Origin: Paralithodes platypus
Lineage: Eukaryota; Arthropoda; Malacostraca; Decapoda; Lithodidae
Direction of reading: 5' to 3'
Length of the DNA: 64,000 nucleotides
Assembly: GCA_032716605.1 (NCBI GenBank)
Contig: CM064502.1
Location: forward strand, 33,176,910-33,240,909
The notes beneath the pieces were generated by a model. It saw only the letters and a program-made list of their open reading frames with translations. It made no database searches and was not told the DNA's origin. Made by a program: the position numbers and the translations under genes. Positions 33,708-64,000 of this stretch are shown here, piece after piece; position 1 is the first letter of the stretch; the number at the start of each line of letters is the position of its first letter.

Positions 33708-34037
33708 TTAACTCCTTGCAACATATATGACGCGATCGCGTCATATATGACGCGATCGCGTCATATGGAACTTATAACCAAAAACTCATGACGCGATCGC
33801 GTCATATGGACTTATCTCCATGCCTCTCCAATAAGTTTATGACGCGATTTTGCGTCATATGAGCTCAGTAAGTCCGATAAGTTAGCTTACGATAAAACCG
33901 TTGGTGGCAACCTCAGCCTCCTCCGATAATTCTAACGGCCGCAGTGTTGTTGTGAGTGTAGTGCGAGGCAGTGGCAATGATCCCGGGGCTCCCGCCTCCT
34001 CGGACTTATTGGAACATTATATGTCTGAAGGAGTTAA
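33708..34037. mobile_element. TTAA MITE family B with repeated GCGATCGC palindromes
   Basis: 330 bp. TTAA (33708-33711) is followed by CTCCTTGCAACATATATG; TTAA (34034-34037) is preceded by the inverted relative CATTATATGTCTGAAGGAG. It is inserted in the CTCTTAAGAG motif of the surrounding element. The left third carries the palindrome block listed separately. Non-coding. Confidence 0.65.
33725..33860. repeat. four copies of an 18-22 nt palindrome
   Basis: ATATGACGCGATCGCGTCATAT is a perfect palindrome at 33725-33746 and again at 33745-33766 (sharing two bases). The ATGACGCGATCGCGTCAT core recurs at 33788-33805, and an imperfect copy (ACGCGATTTTGCGT) is at 33839-33860. Confidence 0.85.
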
Positions 34038-34075
34038 AGGGTTCTTTGTATTGAAAGGCAATTAGACTCTTAAGA

Positions 34076-34654
34076 TCCAAGGCTCTTCTGACACTTGGCA
34101 CTTCCACTTTCAGCTGATATATATATATATACAGTATATGTTAGCCTCCCCTCCAGTGTTGCCTCTATTTGCTGTATTTCTATGTTTCCATAACCTTAAA
34201 TAGACCCTACCAAGGTTTCACTGAGACCTTTAGTGGACAGTCTGAGCTACCGCTAGAACTACGACTGTCGACATCAAAACAATTCTCAACACCTAGGATA
34301 TGCACAGGTTGTTACGTTTCTTATGATTATGCATGTTTTATTATATAGTGGATGACTACACCAAGTGCTTATATAATATGGCAGTCGTAAGAATTTCCAC
34401 ATACAGCTAAAAATGAATAAAAACATAGTTATTATAAGGCTGATTAATTATTATAACAAAAATCCGCGAAAATGCCTTCTTCTTTTTCATAAATAATGTG
34501 TTATCTATGACTATGAATTACTTTAAAATATAATAAACATCTATATGCCATGTCTGTGATTTGTGTCGGCTACTGAAATTACGATATTGCGCTTATAATA
34601 AAGAATTAAGTAAGGAGAGGGAGGTGAAGAATTACGGGATATCGATATCGTACT
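34076..34654. other. no gene recognised
   Basis: AT-rich DNA with a short (TA)n at 34119-34132. No ORF or repeat match seen. Confidence 0.45.
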
Positions 34655-35145
34655 TTAACCTCTGAAGTGCGCATGGGGGTAATTGGAAACGTCCCCCTGT
34701 GCTGACGTATTTGAGGTGTTTCCGTCACTAAAATATTCATTGTGCCATTAATAGCATTAATACTTATCCATATGCACCTATTATGGGTTGATTATAAAGG
34801 TATTAACCTGAAACAACAATAAAACGAGTGAAAACAGCGTTTGGATGGTCAAAATCGGAGATATAGCCCGCGAGTTGTATAATGTATGGGTGAGGCAAGC
34901 TGCTTTCCCGCCAATTTCCCCCAAGGCCACTGAGACACAGTCGATCGATACTCTCTCTCTCTCTCTTGCACTCGCTTGCCATCAGTGATGACAACACCCT
35001 GCTTGCAACTCGCTAATGTTAGCACGAAAATATACCTCAGAATAAGGGAATAACAGGGAAAATAGGTGATAACTGAAGGAGAGGAGGAAAGTGGGGAAGG
35101 AGGGGAGGTAGAGGACTGAGATTTTGCATGGCCCAGGGGCCAAAA

Positions 35146-35177
<32 letters not shown>

Positions 35178-35277
35178 CGATGTCAAAAGTTGATTTTTTT
35201 TTCTCACTCACTCTTAAGAGTCTCCCCGCAGTCCGCCGGGGGAACTCTTAAGAGTCTCCCTGCAGTTCCCGGGTTAA
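34655..35277 (-). mobile_element. TTAA MITE family A, copy 2
   Basis: 623 bp, inverted relative to 18840-19465. TTAA (34655-34658) + CCTCTGAAGTGCGCATG at one end, GCAGTTCCCGGG + TTAA (35274-35277) at the other. It shares the poly-T tract (35150-35177) and the paired CTCTTAAGAGT motifs near the end. Confidence 0.75.
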
Positions 35278-35580
35278 CAGGCCCAGGTCGCTTACTGCAC
35301 AAAACCACTTGTGTCAGGCGGTAACTGCGAGCATATGTTGGGAGGGAGAATTAAAGCCACCATGTTCAGCCTTTCAATCGTATGTCTTTTTGTCTACACA
35401 ACACATTCATTGTAAAGAACTAAATCAAGGTCAAGTTCACTATCATATAGGGCTATGAACACCTTGGTATGCTTTTCTCGTTCTTGAGGTTCTTCCATAA
35501 CTATTCCTCAAACCCTACCTTCGAAAGATATATCCATTGCTCCACTATTGACAGTTAGATAGGGGTTGTTAACACCTTCC

Positions 35581-35949
35581 TTAAGGAGAGATGGTTCAGT
35601 TTTTGGGCGATTTTTGCATGTATTCATAATATTTCGAGTTTCCTCCCTAGACCTCCATGAAGTTTTAAAAAAAAACATCCACTAGATCCTCCTAGATTAA
35701 TTTGTACATTTTTAGGTAGAAAAATTTCCTGGCCGAAGGCTGGTTCTTCCAACATTACAGGCGCACTATCGTTCGCCAGGGAAAAAATCGACACCTAAAT
35801 AGCACGAAAGGTCTAAATATTGACGATGAAATGGGGCGAAAGGTCTTAAAATCTACTAACTAATGGGGCAAACATCTTAACATCTCAAAACTAATGGGCC
35901 TAAACATGAGGGAGAAAGTGGTCCAGGAAACCGGCCCATCCCCCCTTAA
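35581..35949 (-). mobile_element. MITE family D, copy 5
   Basis: 369 bp between TTAA 35581-35584 and TTAA 35946-35949, with the family blocks CCTCCCTAGACCTCCAT, CAGGCGCACTATCGTTCGCC and CCCCCTTAA. Confidence 0.65.
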
Positions 35950-37480
35950 GTACAACCTCAAAGTCTTTTTTCTGATGTGCCAGTGTTGCAGCCCAGAGCC
36001 TCTTCTTAGACTGAGTCATTCCACAGGAATTTGGGAAGTACAGTCTTTCCCTTTCACCTTGTCCTGTTTGCTGTTCCACTGAAGTGCTGCTGCCGCTAAT
36101 TGGCTCTCCTGTGCTGTTCCCAGTTTGTCTGCCTTTGCTGGGCTGTTCCCATCTGTTATGATATGTTGGTGAGCCTCTTCCTTGCCCACTGATTTCACCT
36201 TCTTTTCCATAGAGATTGGCTAACTATCACTATCAGAGGATTCAATACCTGTGATCTAGTTATTCTGTTTTTATCTTCCATGTATTAGTTCCTATATCCA
36301 TTGTCGCCACCGGTCATTATCCGGATCGCTCTCACTGTCTCCACATTCACGTCTAGTTCTACCGTTACCATGGTTACTTCCTTTTGGTAGTAGTGTATCC
36401 ATCGTCGTTTCCGGCCATCATCATAGGACCGTCCGGATCGCTCTCAATGTCTCCATATTCACATCTAGTACTGCTGTTGCCATGGTTGCATCCCTTTGGT
36501 TGCTTTCACACTGTCTGTATATTTCCAGGTGACGGTAAATTGAATCCCTTTGCTGCTGATTTATCGATAGTTAATGGACAAATTGAAAACTGCTCTATCT
36601 CCGTGTCATAATCGTGCCAAGTTATATATTTAACAAAATAATTTGCCATACAATCTACGTAATAGCCGAGTAATAAAGAGATGGACATGCCAATTTAACG
36701 TCAGCTGGAAAGAAAGAGACTATAGGTGTGAAGCAACATGTAGATTAGAAGAGTAATATTTTGTGCTTGTCCTGTGATGTATTTGTGTGGCAGAGCGTGG
36801 AAAAGTCGACACGGTCAAAATGTCCGAACACAGCAAAGGACGTTTGGAAGTCGCCAAAGTCCTTCAAGAACTGTATTTTCTAGAGGTGAACAATTGTTTC
36901 CCATTTATTCCTATCAATATAAAATGGACCACAACAAATTTTTGAATAAAACCTCTATCCGATAACCTTTTATTTATGAAATTTTCTTTCTAAGCTAACC
37001 AAAACAATCTAAAAGCTGCGAGAATATATTTAACTGGAACTTTGTGTGGTGTCTAAAAGGGATAAGAACAGGTTTATTGATAATATGATCACATTTGTTT
37101 AACATTAGTATGTCTTATTTGTGTGTGACATTGACGTGAATTTCTTTGCTTTTACACATATTGGTGCTATTATGTTAGTAACCTTCACACACTATCAAAA
37201 TTTGATACCTACACTAGGCTAAAGCTATTGAAAAAGGGTTGTGATAATTAAGCACAGAAGAGAACTTGGACATTCTTTGACCGTGTTTGGTCATGAAGCT
37301 AATAAACATATGATAGAGATATAATAAACGTGACAATGTTATTAATATGTTTAGTCACATTACACATACATTCAAATATATTAACAGATCTGGAGACTGC
37401 TAGAAAAATAACTACACTGTCATAACTAATATTTATGAATGCATGTGTTTATAGTAATAGGAGTTGAGGTAAATAATTGT
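35950..37480. other. intergenic DNA with a degenerate tandem duplication
   Basis: 36299-36390 and 36405-36510 are two copies of a segment of about 105 bp (CCGGATCGCTCTCA..GTCTCCA.ATTCAC.TCTAGT, then CCATGGTT). The rest is AT-rich and without a supported gene. Confidence 0.4.
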
Positions 37481-37482
37481 AG

Positions 37483-37499
37483 TTTATTAATATTTTATT
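37483..37499 (-). terminator. poly(A) signals of the CUB-protease gene
   Basis: Two AATAAA hexamers on the minus strand (37494-37499 and 37483-37488), about 125-140 nt past the stop codon at 37622. Confidence 0.6.
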
Positions 37500-37621
37500 T
37501 ATCATGCTATAGTATTGTTTGCCACATAATAACGAGTTTAATAATAGTGTCGATAGTTGTCCAAATAGAATGTGTTGTCGAGTTCGTAAATCATTGATGT
37601 CGGGCAGCAGTTGGTTGGTCC

Positions 37622-60993
<23,372 letters not shown>

Positions 60994-61019
60994 GGTGACA
61001 GAGGACAGTATTGACTGTA

Positions 61020-61063
61020 GCTCACCACTGTGTCCTCTCACCATCATCACCACCTTATATATA
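61020..61063 (-). promoter_or_regulatory. core promoter of the CUB-protease gene
   Basis: TATATATAAGG at 61063-61053 (minus strand) and an initiator-like ACACAGTGG with A at 61029, about 34 bases downstream. This predicts a 5' untranslated region of about 36 nt before the ATG at 60993. Spacing is standard for a focused arthropod promoter. Confidence 0.65.
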
Positions 61064-61439
61064 CACCAAACACCAACCTATGACTCTTGGTGACGCCGTA
61101 CACTTGTGCTCATTAGCATTGACCTTCTCCAGCTTTTACCTTTGACTCCCTGTATGATTTGTTGCGTTAGGCACACTTTTCTTAATACATTTTCAGATGT
61201 ATTTACTTTTAATTCGACAACATCAATTTGATTCGTAAATCCTCTATACGTAAGGAGTAGTTGAATATGGGTTTTAAAGATGTCTAAAGAGAGAAAGAGA
61301 AAGAGAGACTATATCTGAGTGTCATAAATACCTAATTTAATTATTTACTCTCCTACAAATTGGCCTACATTATTCAAACCTACAACTGAGTTTTCCTCTT
61401 TCCTCGAACTGTAAACGATGGAAAGTGACCTATACCTAT

Positions 61440-61530
61440 CTACCTATCTTTCTATCTATCTATCTATCTATCTATATATCTATCTATCTCTCTCTCTCTA
61501 TACATATATACAGTATAATAATATATATTT
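61440..61530. repeat. (TATC)n and (TC)n microsatellite
   Basis: CTATCTATCTATCTATC runs at 61449-61489, then (TC)n and a short (TA)n-like stretch. Confidence 0.9.
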
Positions 61531-61539
61531 TGTTTTTCT

Positions 61540-64000
61540 TCTATGTGGATGAGGGAGAAAACAGGCAGAACTGCCTGTGACGAGTGCCTCCCCCAGAATT
61601 GAAAGAGTGACAGCGCTAAAATCAAGGCATATTTGAGCCGAAATGCCTGGACACACAGAGTTTGAAGCAATTCAAGTCATAGGATGATGGGAAGTTGGAT
61701 TCAGGGAGAGAGTTCCAGAGCTCTCGTGGGGAGAGTTGCACAGAGAAGGGGTGAGATTGTGTTGCAAGACGGGGGCTGCATACTCTGCATAGAGGAGGTG
61801 AAATACACTGAGAGAGCTCTGAGGAACACTGACTATTGTAATTGTGGCAGAATGGCGAGAGATATCACGGAGAGAGAGACATTGCAAAGAGTCGGTGAGT
61901 TGACATGAGTTAGTGAGACGAAAGGCTTTCTTTTCTACTTTGTCAAGAAGTGCTGTGTGAGAGGATCCTCCCCATACATGCAAACAATACTCAATACATG
62001 GATGCACTGCTCCCCTATACAGAGCAAGAAGCTGTGCATGGGTAACCAAAACAAGCGAAGGTGGTTGAGCACACCAAGCTTCTGGGAAGCTGTTTTAGCA
62101 AGGGTGGTAATATGGTGAGATCAGAAGAAAAGGAGACACCAAGAATACCAAGAGAAGATGAAGGGTTGATTTGTGTATTGTTGAAGTATAAGCTGTGGCA
62201 ATTCTTGACGGTAGATACATGGATAAATTGGGCTTTGGAAGCATTGAAAGCAACAAGATGTTCTCTGTCCCAAATGGAAATGGTTGATAGGTCAGAAGAT
62301 ACATTTTCTATGGCATCATCACATGAACATTTGTTGTGATTGCTTGCTGGGGGATTCTAAAAAACTAGTTAAATAATGTAAGATAGAGTCATCAGTATAT
62401 GAATGGATAGGACTGGAGGCACAGTTGAGAAGATCATTGATGAATATTAGAAAGAGGAACACCAGAGTTGATAGGTTGAGGAATTAACGATGGCCGTCCA
62501 GAGCCGCAGGTATGGAACGGCTGGAAAGGAAATTTGAGATAAAGGTACAGATAGAGGGATAGAAACCAAAGGAGGGTAATTTAGAAATTATAGATTGTTT
62601 ATGCCAGACTCTAGCAAAGGCCTTGATATGTTTAGCTAAATAGAAAAAATATGTTTAGCTATATAGAAAAAAACTCACCAAAGTCCCGAAAGAAGGATGA
62701 CCAAGAGTTAATAATATATGAAAGAAGATCACCAGTAGAGCAACCCCTAAGGGATCTATACTGGTGATCTGAGAGTAGGTTATGGAAAGAGAGATGATTA
62801 AGAAATTTTGAAGTAAGAAGTTTCAAAAGCTTTGGAAATACAAGAAATGAGAGCAATTGGATGATAATTGAAGGGTTAAGAGCCCTTCTTTGGGATAGGT
62901 TGAATGAGAACAAACTTCCAGCAAGAAGGGAAGATGTTAGAGGAGAGACAGAGACGGAAGAGTTTGCCTAGGCAGGAATGCAGCACATAAGCACCGTTTT
63001 TTGGTACAATAGGAGGAACACCATCTGGAAAATATTCCTTTTAAGTATTAAGCCAAGAAAGGGTAGAAAGTACATCTTTAGAAGAGATTAGTATATTAAG
63101 CATAAGTAAGTGAGTGGGGTGTGGAGAGGGAGGAATAGTGTCAGAATCGCCCAAGGTGGAATTTTTAATGAAAGTTTGGGAGAAGAGTTCAGCTTTGTCA
63201 GAGGAAGAAGTGACTGTAGTGCCGTCAGAGTGGAAAAGGGACGGAAAGACTAGGAAGAAAAATGGTTGGTGATATTTTTGGCTAAATGCCAGAATGCTTG
63301 GGAAGAGATAGAGTTGGATAGTTCAGTTAATTTATTATTAATGAAAGAGTGTTTGGCGGGTAGAAGTACAGATTTGGCTTGATTGCAGGCAGAAACATAG
63401 GAAGAATGAGATTCTTGAGTTTGAAGGCGTCGTTACCGTTTGAATGCTTCCTCCTTATTGCCAACAACAGTAGAACAAGTGTGAGTAAACCAAGATTTTT
63501 TTGCATTAGTCTAAGAGATAGAAAATTAAATGTATGCCTTCATGCCCGAGAGGATTACGTTGGTAATGCATTCAGCACTCTCCGAGGGTTCCTGGCCACG
63601 GAAGCAAAAATAATTCCAAGGGAAATCAAACAAGTACTGCCGGAGAGCCTCCCAGTCTGCTGCGCCAAACTACCACAAGCGCCGCCGGCTGGGAGGATCG
63701 GGTGGCCGTAGTGGAGAAATAGGAAAAGTGACAGAGATATGTTTATGGTTTGAGGAGCCCAAAGGAGAGAAAAATCGACAGTATAAGAGGAAGGGTTTGA
63801 AGTTAGAATTAAGTCAAAGAATGTTGGACCAATCTGCGAAGCGATCTGGGGTGAGTTGCTGAACCAACTGCTCTAGGACATTTAGTATAGAAAATATGTA
63901 GTCTTGTTCACCAGGTTGGTCAGTAGAATGAGAGGAGAGCCATTGGTAGTTGTGAACGTTGAAAGCTCCTAAGATGGAGATTTCTGAGAAAGGAGAAATG
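61540..64000 (-). mobile_element. LINE family L, copy running off the window end
   Basis: From the tail (61550) upward on the minus strand: 'ALYRGAVHPCIEYCLHVWGGSS' (61672-62049), 'INDLLNCASSPIHSY.DDS' (62380-62440), 'CSTGDLLSYIINSWSSFFRDFGE' (62659-62760), and the linker (63130-63420). An insert-like block at 63540-63710 resembles 39960-40120. Endonuclease-like sequence follows to the edge. Multiple stops; 5' end outside the window. Confidence 0.65.

Larger units (their letters stand above)
33682..34075 (+). mobile_element. family A-like TTAA element interrupted by a second MITE
   Basis: Begins TTAACCCAGGAACGGCCAGGAGACTCTTAA, like 54807 (TTAACCCGGGAAATACGCAGAGACTCTTAAGAG). After the inserted element it continues AGGGTTCTTTG...GACTCTTAAGATCCAAGGC, again as at 54865-54885. 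The right terminus is not clear. Confidence 0.5.

Noticed and set aside
61684..62339. Plus-strand ORFs of 74-92 codons
   Set aside because: They are antisense to the LINE RT C-terminus on the minus strand.

Overview
This is a repeat-rich eukaryotic (arthropod) nuclear window. It has intron-split genes, (TA)n and (CT)n microsatellites, tRNA-derived SINEs, LINEs, a Ty3/Gypsy element and many short TTAA-flanked DNA elements. An ionotropic-receptor exon and a CUB-trypsin protease resembling the CUB-serine proteases described from spiny lobster point to a crustacean, most likely a decapod. That assignment is inference.

Host genes. (1) Positions 1484-1765 (+) hold the last coding exon of an ionotropic receptor (IR/iGluR-type); the rest of the gene lies upstream of the window. 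(2) A complete 13-exon secreted CUB-domain trypsin-like serine protease lies on the minus strand. It runs from a TATA/initiator promoter near 61063-61029, through the start codon at 60993, to the stop codon at 37622. The hand-built splice model is 1407 nt (468 aa) with every junction in frame. The domains are signal peptide, short pro-segment, CUB, Thr/Pro linker and trypsin domain with a full catalytic triad. No other host protein gene is supported.

Layout. 1-5230: LINE tail, TTAA MITEs, IR exon, degenerate fold-back array. 5230-9720: LTR fragment, LINE tails, a 942-bp TTAA element and unassigned DNA. 9726-29932: one Ty3/Gypsy element with unusually long (about 3.95 kb) LTRs, bounded by a GTTAC target duplication. 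It is interrupted by an RTE-like LINE in the 5' LTR, a MITE in pol, and a Jockey-superfamily LINE at the start of the 3' LTR. 29933-37480: CR1-like LINE, nested MITEs and unassigned sequence. 37480-61060: protease gene, its introns filled with LINEs, SINEs, MITEs, minisatellites and a hAT element. 61550-64000: minus-strand LINE running off the window.

Most striking observation: intron 1 of the protease is largely a tandem array of about 22 copies of exon 1 itself. Each unit (46 or 53 bp) carries the start-codon context, the 12-codon signal-peptide segment and the 5' splice donor. Other notable points are a minisatellite abutting the exon 7 donor, at least six families of TTAA-flanked elements (several with clean empty-site reconstruction inside LINE copies), a palindrome-bearing MITE, and a perfect 83-nt palindrome. 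All exon borders and element ends were read by eye.
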